The notes under the pieces were generated by a model, which ran no database searches, was not told the origin of the DNA, and was given only the letters and a program-made list of their open reading frames with translations. A DNA stretch of 64,000 nt from Deuterostichococcus epilithicus (Eukaryota > Chlorophyta > Trebouxiophyceae > Prasiolales > Stichococcaceae), in NCBI GenBank assembly GCA_033439295.1, contig JAVTLE010000003.1:620001-684000 (forward strand). Direction: 5' to 3'. This document shows positions 1 through 11,035 of this stretch, one piece after another. Position numbers and translations under genes: made by a program. The stretch's first letter is position 1, and each line of letters begins with the position of its first letter.

Positions 1-3000
1 ATCTGGGCCTGCTGAGGGAGTGCTGGCGACAAAGGCTGCAGCGTGAGCGCCGGCAGCTGCGCCGGCGCCGATGCTGTTGCCGGTGGCTGCGGCTGCGACG
101 CCGACGGCTGATACTGCTGCGCTGGCGGCTGCTGGCTCGCCTTGGCTGCATGGCTGCTGCCAGGCTGCTGGGGTGGCTGGGTCGGCTGGCCCTCGTCGGC
201 CTGACTGCCTGCAGGCACTCCAGCCTTGGCGACAGCTGGTGGGCTCACCGCAGAGGCGGCAGCTGATGAAGTGTGGGCCTCAACAGTCTGCGGAGCGGCT
301 GATGCTGCAGGTGCCGCATCAGGTGCCACGGCCGCAAGGGCGCCGCCAAGCACATCATACGGCGCCGTCGCCTCTGCACCTGCCAGCCCCGGCGCCGTAC
401 CCCCCTCTGCCGGCTGCTGAGCAGCAGGGGGGGCAGGCTCTCGGGGCGTCACCGCTGCGAGCTGCTCGACCGCCTGCTGCTGCGCCCCAGCCTCCTCAAC
501 TGCAGGCGGTAGAGGCTTTGCCTGGGCTGCTGCCTGCGGGGCCGCAGTGGCAGGGTCGGCGGCCGCCTGGGGGGCCTCAGCACCGCCTGCCGGAGCGTCA
601 GCAGCAGAAGGCTCTGCAGCCATGGGCTCCACCGCAGCAGTGTCGGCACCTACTGCCGCTGCCTGAGTCGAAGGCTGGACTGCACCCTGGTCCGCTTCCA
701 CGTGCCCCGCGCCCGGCTGCTCTGACGCCTGCTGCCCTTCTGCAGGCTTTGCATCTGTGGACGGCGGGGATGCCAGAATGGCCACTGCGGGCGACTGCTC
801 CGCGCTCGCAGGCTGTGCCGCCGCTGCCATTGCCGGTCCTGCCGGCGCTGCTGCCACTGGTGCCGCCTGCTTCTGCTGCTGCAGCGGCGGCTGTGAGGGG
901 GGCGCTTGCATGCCAGGCACAGGAGCAGCTTGCACTGGCGTAGGCCCCGACGGCACAGCAGCCTCCAGCACTGGCACGTCCAATAAGGGCGCGACGGCAG
1001 GTGCGGGCACGGCAGTCAGAAACGGCGCCGCACCCGGCGCCGCCGCATCTTGTGGCGGCGGGGGCGGCGCTGGCGGCGGCAGGCGCATGAGCTCGTCCCA
1101 GTCGACTCTCAGGCGGGCGACGTCGCCGGTGCCAGCAGTGCTGACAGCGGCAGCTGCGCTGCTGCCGCTGCCGGCCTCGTCGCTGGCGGCCTGGCCGTCC
1201 GCGCCTGCATGAGCGCCGCTGGGCTCCACGTCGGCGACAGGGGCGCTGCCGCTAGCTGGGCCGGCGGATGGCTGCAGCTGCTGCAGGGTGGCAGCGCCCT
1301 GCTGGGCGAACCACTCCTGCAGCAACGCCCGCTCCTCATCCGCCAGGTCCGGCAAGCTCACCTGTGCAATGTTCAGCCGTTCTGTCAGGATGGGGGCTGG
1401 TACAGACATGAGGACTGATGTGGCGCCCAATGATGCGCTTTGGCTGCATGCTTTCACAGGACAAATACATATCACTGCTGCAGCCGGAAACTGATCGGTG
1501 CGGCCGCCAGCCCAGCCTTATTAGCACTCTCAGGACAACACAAGCGTCTCACCTCCCCCTCTGGTGTCACAGACACCGCTGCGGCTGCCTGGCTGACGGC
1601 CGGTGGCACATCCAACGCACTGTGGGGGTCTGCCACCGCTGCCCACAGCTCCAGCACCTGGAACCCACGGCTTGAAGCTGTAATGAACGTGAAAGGACAT
1701 ATCGCCTCTTCAAGCCTGTGCAATTTTGCCGCATGAGGCTCAGAAGTTCATACTTGTCGTTTTCTGGGGCCAGCGTCAGCACGACTGTCTCAGCTTGCTG
1801 GCTCACAATTGTCACAGATCAGTCGTGGCAGAGAGTAGCCAGCCCATGTTCAGCACGGCAGGTCAAACTCTTGTCCTAACAAAGGGCAGCGGAAGCAACA
1901 TACTGCACCACACAGCAGCGTGCTGTAAAGAAGATGTCGTTGAGGCGCTACGCGCGTGGGCCAGCGGGATGTAGCAGTCGCACCTGGGAGGCAATGAGCG
2001 CCAGCTCCGCTGCACTGCACGCATCCAGCAGGCAGCCCCCCGGCGGGCCGCCAAAGGCGTTGGCGGCCGCCGCCGCCTCCGCAGCCTCGGCCGCTGCAAT
2101 CTCCTGCAGTCGCATCTCCTCCGCGGCCCTCGCCGAGCGCGCCGTGAGGCGGCTGCTGCGCCGCCCGGAGCCCTGCATGTACGGCGCGGCCGTCCGGGTC
2201 ATGTGATGCGACCGAATAACAGTGTGTGTTGCACAGCCAGGCTGGTGCCGGTCATCTCCTGCCGTCTGCTACGTATCTGCTGCATGACTCCGTTGCACGA
2301 GGTGATGAAGAGCCACCACAACAGCCGAGCACCCCCAGCATCTGTCAGTTTCCTAGAACTTTTGTCCATGGCCGACATGATGGTCCACATCGGCAGGGTG
2401 TTGTTTTCTGGTCAACTCGAGTCTTTCTATCTGACAGTTCCCACTAACACCACGCTTGTAGTCAGCAGGTTGTGACATCGTGCCCACCAACAACGCTGAT
2501 CAGATCCACAAGGTGGGAAGTGTTGTCCTCACCATTTCCTCGAAATCCAGGAGGTTAGCGGAGATGTGGGGCCCAGGTGTCTGCGAACAGAGCAGCGACA
2601 TTCGACTCAGCATCCGTTCCCATGAATGTTGTCGAAACGTCCATGACATACAGTTATGAAGCTCTCGGAACATTCGATGCTGTGCTGGGAGGGTACCCAT
2701 TCTGGGACGCAGCATTATGGCAGCATCAGGGCCGCATTCGCACCTGTCCCAGGTTGTCGAGACCACTAGGGCCCCCCTCCGACTGGCTGGGTCCGCCTGC
2801 AGCGGCTGGGGCCGCCCCAAAGCCGCCAGCCTCCAGCAGAGGCGCATCGTGGGGCCGCCCCAGGGGTGGCACCAGAAAGGCTGGGTCTGCAGCTGGGTCT
2901 GGATAGGCAGGCAGCAGCTCCAGCAGGTCTTCCCGGGTGATGTCTCTGAAGTAGTCCTGCAGCATAGAATGCGTCGGTCCGGCTCTGCATGTTGTGCAAA

Positions 3001-3460
3001 GTTGGGTGTGCCAGATCAGTGCAGCACCAGATTGGAGGTGCAGTGGCAGGACCGGGTGCCTGGCCCCCTGACTGCAATTCCGGCACATCGGTTCAGATGC
3101 CAGAACCTCAGCAGGACCCACCTCCATGACCATCCAGAAGGCGGAGGGCTCGGAGCCACCGCCCTGCACGGCGCCGCGGAACGCATCGTGGGGCGGCGTC
3201 ACCCCCGGCCGCAGCTTGCTAGACTTCTTGACGTCCTTCCTGCTGGCCAGCGCCTTGCGTTTGGCCTCCTCCCTGGCCGTCACTTGGGTCAGCGCGTCCG
3301 CGAAGGTGTAGGGCGCCTGCTTCCTGCCGAGGCGTGAAGGCGCTTGCGTGCCCGTCACTGCCTGGTGGAGCTGCAGCAGCGGGTCCCGGTACGAGGCGAG
3401 CGCCTCACGCAGCGTCTGCTGGGGCTGCTGCATGAGCTCGTCGTAACGCTGCGACGCCAT
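1..3460 (-). CDS. Unknown Ala/Pro/Gln-rich protein, 3' end outside window
   Basis: I do not recognise this family. Six exons (3460-3122, 2956-2744, 2580-2533, 2172-1984, 1657-1553, 1361 to beyond 1) join entirely in phase 0 through good GT donors and CAG acceptors. The protein starts MASQRYDELMQQPQQ, has a Lys/Arg-rich stretch (AKRKALASRKDVKKSSK), then an acidic segment (DYFRDITREDLLELLP), an Arg/Ala-rich helix (RRSSRLTARSARAAEEMRLQ) and from about residue 250 a low-complexity Ala/Pro/Gln tail of at least 400 residues. The basic patches and Pro/Gln tail would suit a nuclear regulatory or scaffold protein, but no catalytic motif is visible. Exons 4-6 could instead be a separate gene with its own ATG at 2202. 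The shared phase favours one gene; the exon 3-4 join is the weakest. Confidence 0.5.
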
Positions 3461-4208
3461 GGTTGCCCGGACCGCGCGTGATGGGAAGCGACACGAGATC
3501 AGGCGACTCCGGAAGCGAGACTCGAGACTGTCGTCCGCCTCGAGGGCCTCCGCCGCGCTCTATCGGGGCCTCGGCACTCGACGCACACGTTCAGAGCAGT
3601 CGGGCACCTGATCGGCGCTACCAGCCAAAGAATTCGAGGCTCAAGCGTGACACTCAAACCGGGGCGTTTGAACTCATTACAGCGCGAGGAGCCCCGCGCG
3701 ACCCCCTACGTCTCGCTCCACGAGCTAGCGGTAGCTGCCAGGCGCTCGCGGATGGGCGCAGAGCCTCAAGTGCGCGCCCTGGCACCTGACAAGTGCAGGT
3801 TGCCATGCACTGTAGACAATGTCTTCAGTCGCCGGCCAGCGCCGCGACAAGCTCTTGAAGCTCATGCGCGTGCATATAACGCTTAGACCTTCGCGGATGC
3901 AGGTACTGCCATATTGACCTCTGGACACTCCGCACAGTCTGTGTGCAGCGACGGCGTTCGCACCGGCGTCGGAAACATCCGGTGATCGCGTGTTTGGCTT
4001 CAACGGGAGTTGTAAGCAGTGATCGACGCCTTTGCTGGTGTGAGGAGCGCTTGCCTAGCCTCTTCAAGCTCTCGTCGTGTCGATCGATCCTATGTCGGTT
4101 GCATGAGGGTCTGATCAGGTGCTGCAGCCCCATCTGCGCAAGACATCGCGGCGTGCATTGGGGTGCATTCAGGAACCCGAATTCTGGACCACGCACCGCG
4201 TTGCCACG
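3461..4208. other. Divergent intergenic region
   Basis: About 750 bp between the start of the unknown minus-strand gene and the ERD2 start. It should hold both promoters and 5' UTRs. A weak TATA-like string, GCATATAACG, lies near 3882. No convincing coding exon seen. Confidence 0.5.
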
Positions 4209-5966
4209 ATGAATATATTCCGTCTCGCGGGAGATATGCTTCACCTGCTGTCCATCATCACGCTGCTGCTGAAAATCCATGCCACCAAATCCTGCCGAGG
4301 TGCGGCACGACCAGCGCTGCAATCACCACGCAAGCCTGTGGCGCTGTCGAGCAAGCTAACAAGCTGCTGACATGCATCGAATTCCATACATCACAATCGA
4401 CTCAATGGTGCTTGGATGCTGAGCTGAGTGTATGCCTGTGTCATGGTATGTGTGCCGCAGGCATCTCCCTCAAGACCCAGGAGCTGTATGCTCTGGTGTT
4501 CCTCACACGATACCTCGACCTGTTCTTCAGATACATCTCGCTGTGAGTCCCCCTGCATTGATTGCAGAAGTGGTCGCTTGCCATGATGATGCAGCTCCAT
4601 CGCGACACGCCTGGACGTTTCTGATATCGCACTTCAGTGACCAGGTTGGCACGGTTGCACCCCAGGTACAACACGGTCATGAAGCTCATCTTCATCTTCT
4701 CGTCCCTGGCCATCATCTACTACATGCGCTTTCACAAGGTACCGAATGTTTTGTGCATTGCGGCGATGCCGGATGGGTGATTTTATATGTATACCACTCA
4801 CGCGCACAACAAAGCAGCTTGCAGGGGGTAGCTGATCCCTAAGTTCATGAACGCAAAATCACGCTCTTTGCCGCCTCCGGAAACCAGGTGGTGCGTCAGA
4901 CGTATGACAAGAACGAGGACACATTCCGGTCGTGGTTCCTCATCCTGCCGTGCGTGCTGCTGGCGATCGCGCTGCCACAGAAGCGCACCCCCACCGAGGT
5001 GAGGCCAGGGGCGCGCCGTGCCGTGAAACGCCACTACTGAACATGCAGCGCTGAGGCTGGCGCTGGCAAGCTGCGTTGCCAGTGGTCAAGGGTGACATGG
5101 CAAAGCTGCAGGGCAGCGCACTGCCCAAGGCTGCAGGTTCAGTGCACATCCATGCACAGAGCCTGCACACAGGGTGCTGTCACTGCTGCAATGGCAGCCA
5201 GACTGGCGCCCCGGCTTGCCCCCGACAGCTCTTGCACGGCAGCCAGCAGATAGATTGTTCAATCCTAGTGGCAATATGTCCTCATCATTTGCAGGTGCTG
5301 TGGACGTTCTCCATCTACCTGGAGGCGGTGGCCATCCTGCCGCAGCTCATCCTGCTGCAGCGCACGCAGAACATTGACAACCTCACGGGCAACTATGTGG
5401 CGCTGCTCGGGTGCGTGCGGCAGGCGTGTTTGGGTGTCGGGGTAGGGCAATCGGGTTTAGCCTGCCCTACAGCAGCCAGCATTCTCCTGCTCGATGTGGG
5501 CACGACTCATGTACTTAATCGTACGTCGACGCTTGGAACAGCTGTCGAGTTTTGACAATGGCCTGTGCATCTGCCGTGCAGGTCGTACCGCGCATTCTAC
5601 ATCCTGAACTGGATCTACAAGTATTTCACAGAGTCCAAGTACAGGCAGTGGATCGGTGCGTCCTGCTCTCCTCTCTTTGTGCGGCAGAGGTCTGTCGCAG
5701 TGCCCAGCTTGCAGCTGGCGCCACTTTGCACTCAATCCATGTGACAGGCAGAACGAGAGTGTCCTGGAATCGAACATGTGCGCATTTGGGCATCGCCGAA
5801 GTCGGGCTGGCAGCTTTCTCAAGTTGGCATGCGGCTGAGCTCAGCGACACACCCATGCTGCGCAGTTTGGATCTCGGGGGTGGTGCAGACGATCATCTAC
5901 ATCGACTTCTTCTACTACTACGTTAAGAGCTGGCGGAACAACGAGAAGCTGCAGCTGCCGGCCTGA
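4209..5966 (+). CDS. ERD2: ER lumen protein-retaining receptor (K/HDEL receptor)
   Basis: Seven-TM receptor that binds escaped ER-resident proteins carrying K/HDEL tails in the Golgi and returns them in COPI vesicles. Exons: 4209-4299, 4461-4542, 4666-4738, 4888-4998, 5295-5410, 5582-5655, 5866-5966. They join to 215 residues, close to the usual family length. The start MNIFRLAGDMLHLLSIITLL, the segments KTQELYALVFLTRYLDLF, YDKNEDTFRSWFLILPC and EAVAILPQLILLQRTQNIDN, and the end FFYYYVKSWRNNEKLQLPA are all diagnostic of ERD2. The final tail carries the Lys/Arg residues that serve COPI sorting in the family. All introns have GT-AG ends. A matching ligand, the HDEL-ending GRP170, is encoded at 23024-31048. 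Confidence 0.97.
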
Positions 5967-6597
5967 CGTATTGGGCATACGGCAATGTGGCCATGCGGCC
6001 AATCTTGACGTGTTTGTTTTCGTTGTCAGATGAGAGCGTCCAACGTAGAGTATATAAGAACTGTGAGCAGCACTGGGGACGGAGGGTCAGATGTGCATGT
6101 CCAGCACTCCTCCTGATGATGGCAACTTATACACGGTTTTGCCTGATGCACATCGACAGGAGAACCGGACACACAGGCTGCATCGGCATGTAGTGACGCT
6201 GCGAATTTGCATCAGGCTTGAAGCCTCGTCGACTCACGCCATTCCCTCGAGGTCCTGCTTGCAGCAATTGCTGTGCCGCACCAAATGCTGCATTTTCCAG
6301 CACCTGCCTACGCTACTCACTGCCTACTGCATCAACTGGGAAACAGTGTGTCAAACGACCAAACTTTATAAATAGAGGTTCAGAGGCCCATCAATCTCCA
6401 AGGGGTTCCGGTTGTTCACGGGCGTGCTGTTATCTTTTCGAAGAGCTGCCACCCTGCTGCCAGTGCCACCTGCCAGAATACCTCTGTGAGGCTCGCATAT
6501 GATGACCGCAGCGTCACAACTGCGTCCTAGCCGCAGGTCGCAGCAGGTCGCTGCTGCTGCTGCGTGTTGCCATGCTTGGCTCTGCCAGCTGCAGCGT
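5967..6597. other. Convergent intergenic region with two TATA-like strings
   Basis: 3' flanks of ERD2 (plus) and SERINC (minus). Oddly for a tail-to-tail interval it has two strong TATA-box-like strings on the plus strand: TATATAAG at 6051-6058 and TATAAATA at 6367-6374. Only short open frames are present and none looks like a known protein. Confidence 0.5.
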
Positions 6598-9500
6598 TCA
6601 ATCGAAGACACGCTTCCGCAGCACCGACGGCGCGATCAGGGTCCAGAAATAGAAGATGCCCACTAACCATTGCGATATGATGCGAACCCAGGAGGCAAAA
6701 GAACCCCTGTCGATCGTCCAGGGATTGGGGCCGTCGCTGCGAATAGTAAAGTCAAGAGCGTCAGAGTCAAATCCAGCCTTCAACAGGCTGCATGCAGCTT
6801 GCCATGATGGTGTGATTGGCGGGCAACAGAAGGATGGCAGGAGATGACGAACGAGCGTCAGGGGTCACCTCAGGTTCCAGTTGGTCAGCGTCATGGCGAT
6901 GTAGCACTGCAGCAGGAAATGTCGGCATCAGTGGTAGTCCATGTCGATCAAAGATGAACTGTGTGAGACGTAAGACGTAAGACGTGCAAGCTGATCGTGA
7001 CTCACCGATGCGAGCATGAAGACCGCATGGAAGAATGCCTGCAGACATTGCAATCTGTTTGTCAGAAGGCTGTGCAGGGCATGGTGTCAGCTGAACACCG
7101 GGGACGACTACGAGGGGCAAGGAACGTGCAGCGGATTGTTGCCGGAATGAGGCGATGGGCACCCGGAATTTCCGCCGCCTGTCGGCGCGGGCGCACTGGC
7201 TTCTGCTGCTGGGACATGACTCGTGAAACTTGCCAACCCACTCCCAGATCAATCGACCATACATGCAGAAAGTACACCCAACAGTCGAGTGCTTTAAGGG
7301 TTGAACGACCACAAAACCCTCAATCCGGGAGAGACCCTGCCACCGGGGTTGTTGTCTGGCAGGTCGCGACAGCTTCGACAGCTGTGCAGGCTCCAAGCGC
7401 AAAACTGCTCCACCCCACCCCAAGGGCACCCCTGTTCCACACGCATCAATGCGTACGTCCACAGAGTCTGTGATGCGCCTCACCGGGTTGTGCGGCAAGT
7501 CCTCTTCGGTCAGCGCAGCGGGCTCCAAACGCTCCACGTCGCGGATGAAGGCCTTGTCCTGATTGCCCGCGTCCCACACCGCATACAGCACCGACCCGAT
7601 TGCGATGATGAAGCCGATGATCTGCGTGCACGGGTTGGGCGCTGGCGTCAGAAAGGGGGGCGCGGTGCAAGGGCAGTGAGCAGAACCGCCTGGAATGAGC
7701 AGCGGCCGTCGAGCTGCTGGGCATGCCGCGCTGCAAGGGCACCAGAGCAGCCGCTGGGCTCTGGGCGCTGCACCCTGCAGCCACAGGCACACGGCCCACG
7801 CCGGCCCTCCCCAATGAACACACCACATGCTAAACCCTGGGGTGTGTGCAGGTGTCGTCGTGCCCACCCTCATCTCAAGTTCAAGTACCCAAAACTGAGG
7901 CACCGTTCCTGCACACACAGGCTGTGCCAACTCTGCCAGTCGGCCAGTGCACGGCGTGACAGAACACGCCGCCACAGAGCCCGCAGCCCGGGACGTGCAG
8001 GGCCCCACCTGGATGGGCAGCGACGCGGGGTTCTGCGGCACGCACTCCCCCGCAGGCTGCGAGCTGAGCGCACCCCAGCACAGGTAGGAGCAGTATACGA
8101 AGATGCTGCCGCTGGTGAACAGGCCCGCGGACTGCGGCCGCCACGGCGACAGCGAGACGGCTGTGTAGATTATGGCGCCTGTGCCGGCGGCAGGCACAGG
8201 TGTCACATATTACAGATCTGCTATCTCATGGCGAGATAGCAGATCTGGCAGCTGCGCCACCAGCCCGAGCCTCGTAGTTTGGTGCATTGTCCAAGTTGCT
8301 TGCGCAAGTGATGCTGGGCATGTGCAGAGATCGATGGCACAGGGCTACTGAAGTCAAGACCAGCCAACACCATAGAGTGAGCAGCAGCAAGGCAGACCCA
8401 CCGACGATGGTGAGCGTGATGAAGGTGATGTTCACGCCGCACGACGCCTTTGGTGCATAGTACTTGTACATGAACCCCAAAGCCACGATGCTGCCGAGGT
8501 AGAAGACCAAGGAGCCTGCGGCGCCATCCACCAGTGGGTCGACATGCATGCGCGCAGATTCTTTGCAGGTTTTTCCCAATCCCAGGTCGGCTACTCTTGG
8601 GTGCAGAGAGGCCAGCACTTGTAGTGTCCGCTCTAGATGCATGGGCGCACCCAGGACGAGGGCCAGCCGCGCGAATGCCTTGTCACTCCGCTCCAGCAGC
8701 CACTCATTGATCATGTAGAACCTGCACACAGGCGCGGCCGGGTATGTAGGCGGTTAATGGGAGGCGTCCACGTGCTGCTGGGTTCACTGGAATTCAATCA
8801 GGCCCGCTGCGCGCCTCGAACGGGTGCCGTAACCGCAAAGAAGCAGCGGATGAAGGTACGAGAGGATGCATATGCGCACCAGTCCACGAACAGGATGACG
8901 ACCAAGACCAGGAATACGCCGGCGGCGATCTTTGCAAATTGCCCATAGCCGCTGCAGGACAAGGACGCATGCATGTCATTTCCATCCAACGAGGTGCACG
9001 GCCATGTCCATGGCGCTGCCGTGATACAGTGATGCTGTGTTGTGTTGTCACAGCTAGGGTTAGCATCACCATCCTCATCGAAACACATCAACACAGACCG
9101 AACAAGCGGCACCTGTAGATGCTGTTGGGCATGAAGAAGCACGCCACAATGAGCAGCAGCCACAGAGTCAGCTGCAGCGGCCAGCAGCCGGTGTGGAACA
9201 GCCGCCGCCAGTTCGACTTCCGCGTGACGCCTGCGGCGGCAGCACGAGGGCTGTGTTGAGTGGTTGCTGATCCACTGGAGGTCTCGTCATCCTCTCACTC
9301 GTCAGCCAGGCACTGTGACACTGTGTCTGCCAGGACAAACCAACACCACAGCATTGCATGTGCAAGCGGACCCATCAGCGTGGCCACAATCCACGTCATG
9401 AGCGCGTCACCTATCAAGGTGACGAAGTGCACTGCGAAGAACAGGAATGTGCCAAAGCTGATGCGCAGGACGGCGCCCTTGCCGACGCATGCGCCGACTC

Positions 9501-10293
9501 CCGAGAAGTACTTGTCCTGCCGCAGGGTCTACCACGATGCACCTTCAGGCCGCATGCACTCGAGACGAGCGCAGCTATGCGGAGCGCGAGTGTGCAGAGC
9601 CACAAGAAGCTGCGCCTCCGAGAGCACGCATGTCAACGGACAGCTCGCACGGTTGCAAGCAGCTTCAGTGGTGCACGCAGCATTTTCAGGGGCGCGCCTG
9701 CTCATCGATGCCAAGACACTTGTCGAGGCCCTTGATATCTTTAAAGATTTTGTCGCTGTAGTCTCTGTAGAACGAGACACGCAGCCCCTTCAGCGTGCCA
9801 TTGCGTCGCAAGAGCAGCCTGGTTCCACAGCCTCACTACGACCTGTGTGCAGGTTGCGGCTTCAAATGCATGACATGCTCACCTGAAGACCCAAGACACG
9901 ATGGCTTCGAGGACGAAGCCTACACATTGCACACCAACTGGTGGGAAGAGAGTGAATCCAGGACCACAGGTGCTCTTGAATGGCGCATGCGGTAACGTAG
10001 CAACAAATATATTGAAAATGATAAGTTGAGCTCGTCAATGCAGGTGCTACTCAGCGTCATGTAGACACCAGCGTGTGCCAGAAACAGCCATGAAGCTCGG
10101 CCTCACCCACAAAGTACATCCACTTTGCTGTTTTGGGCGCGACCTCCAGAATGCAGTGGCACGGGCCGTGCCTGCTGCGCCTGCCGCCTGCGGCCGCCGC
10201 ATCTGTCACCGGCGCGGAGGATGTTCCGGTGGGCAACTTGCTGGCACCAGGGTCGGACTGGTAGCTGAGCGGCGCTGTCTTGACGTCCGCCAT
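6598..10293 (-). CDS. Serine incorporator (SERINC/TMS1/TDE1) multipass membrane protein
   Basis: Conserved eukaryotic multi-TM family of endomembrane and plasma-membrane proteins, implicated in lipid organisation. Thirteen exons: 10293-10107, 9937-9883, 9818-9698, 9516(or 9528)-9411, 9230-9113, 8951-8880, 8721-8651, 8515-8402, 8178-8009, 7621-7484, 7038-7006, 6906-6869, 6787-6598, giving about 470 residues. Family hallmarks: GACVGKGAVLRISFGTFLFF, FHTGCWPLQ, FYMINEWLLERSD, YTAVSLSPWRPQSAGLF followed by CSYLCWGALSSQP, and the C-terminal pair FFHAVFMLASCYIAMTLTNW and WVRIISQWLVGIFYFWTLIA. Intron 3 appears to begin with GC (CAG|GCGCGC), and the next exon start is ambiguous by 12 nt. Two SERINC introns hold repeats: a hairpin (8213-8247) and a GACGTAA tandem near 6968-6985. 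A long open frame over 6767-8206 is read-through of introns, not the gene. Confidence 0.93.
8213..8247. repeat. Perfect 15-bp inverted repeat, 5-nt loop
   Basis: Arms CAGATCTGCTATCTC (8213-8227) and its exact reverse complement (8233-8247) surround the loop ATGGC. It lies in the SERINC intron between exons ending 8402 and starting 8178, so the transcript could form a stable hairpin close to the acceptor. Confidence 0.9.
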
Positions 10294-11035
10294 GGCCGTC
10301 GCCTGTCACGTACCACGCGCCACGCGCCTGCAGCAGGCGACAAGCCCGTTAAGAGTCACGCCGTGCGCAGTACCCGTGGTGCATTGGCTCCGCCTCCGGC
10401 TGCATGCGGCGCAAGCCGCAATGCCCAAGTCGGCCATCCTGCCGTGTCGTGTACGGGGCCGCACCATGCACGAGAAACCGCTGAGGGCTTGTAAGCTCTG
10501 CTTGCAGGTGCTGGGCTAGCAATCGCATCACTCTGGGCAAGGATCAATCAACCAACCATATCTAGGTACGGTCCGCAGTTGTGTGCCCAGGTTCAAGGCA
10601 TCCACTTGCGAAGGCAGTTGCAGTACAGTGAGCTTTCATATCAGCAGGATCGCCTGCGGTTCATCAAAGGCTCACCGTACAGGATGATTTGCCAGTCACC
10701 ACGAAAATTTCGACGCAGGCCTGCAGGCTGTCGGGTTTGGGTGGGATGGTCAAGTCGGGGCGTCGTGCAGCGCAAAAACACCCGCAATCAATGCGCCGGC
10801 AGCACAGCAGACTAGGTCTGTACAGTTGCGTCGTCTGACAGTTGCGCTTCTGCTAGATGAAAGCCTGCTATGGACAGTGACGAAGTTGCACGGGAGTTGC
10901 AGAACCACGGACGCGGACTCTCAGAATCTTGCAAATTCCAACAAAGTCCACGCCGGTGAAAATGTTGGCGTTCTCACTGCGTCGAAGCAATGCCACTGCC
11001 TGGCGCACGAATAAGCAACGAATGGCGACCGAGGG
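10294..11035. other. Region upstream of SERINC
   Basis: About 740 bp between the SERINC start and the last exon of the TFIIS-N gene, both on the minus strand. It should contain the SERINC promoter and the neighbour's 3' UTR. No coding exon or clear regulatory motif seen. Confidence 0.5.

Noticed and set aside
71-943. 290-codon plus-strand ORF
   Set aside because: Antisense shadow of the GC-rich Ala/Pro/Gln-rich exon on the minus strand; no protein-like features.
6767-8206. 479-codon minus-strand ORF
   Set aside because: It contains real SERINC exons but reads through their introns; the conserved SERINC protein needs the splices.
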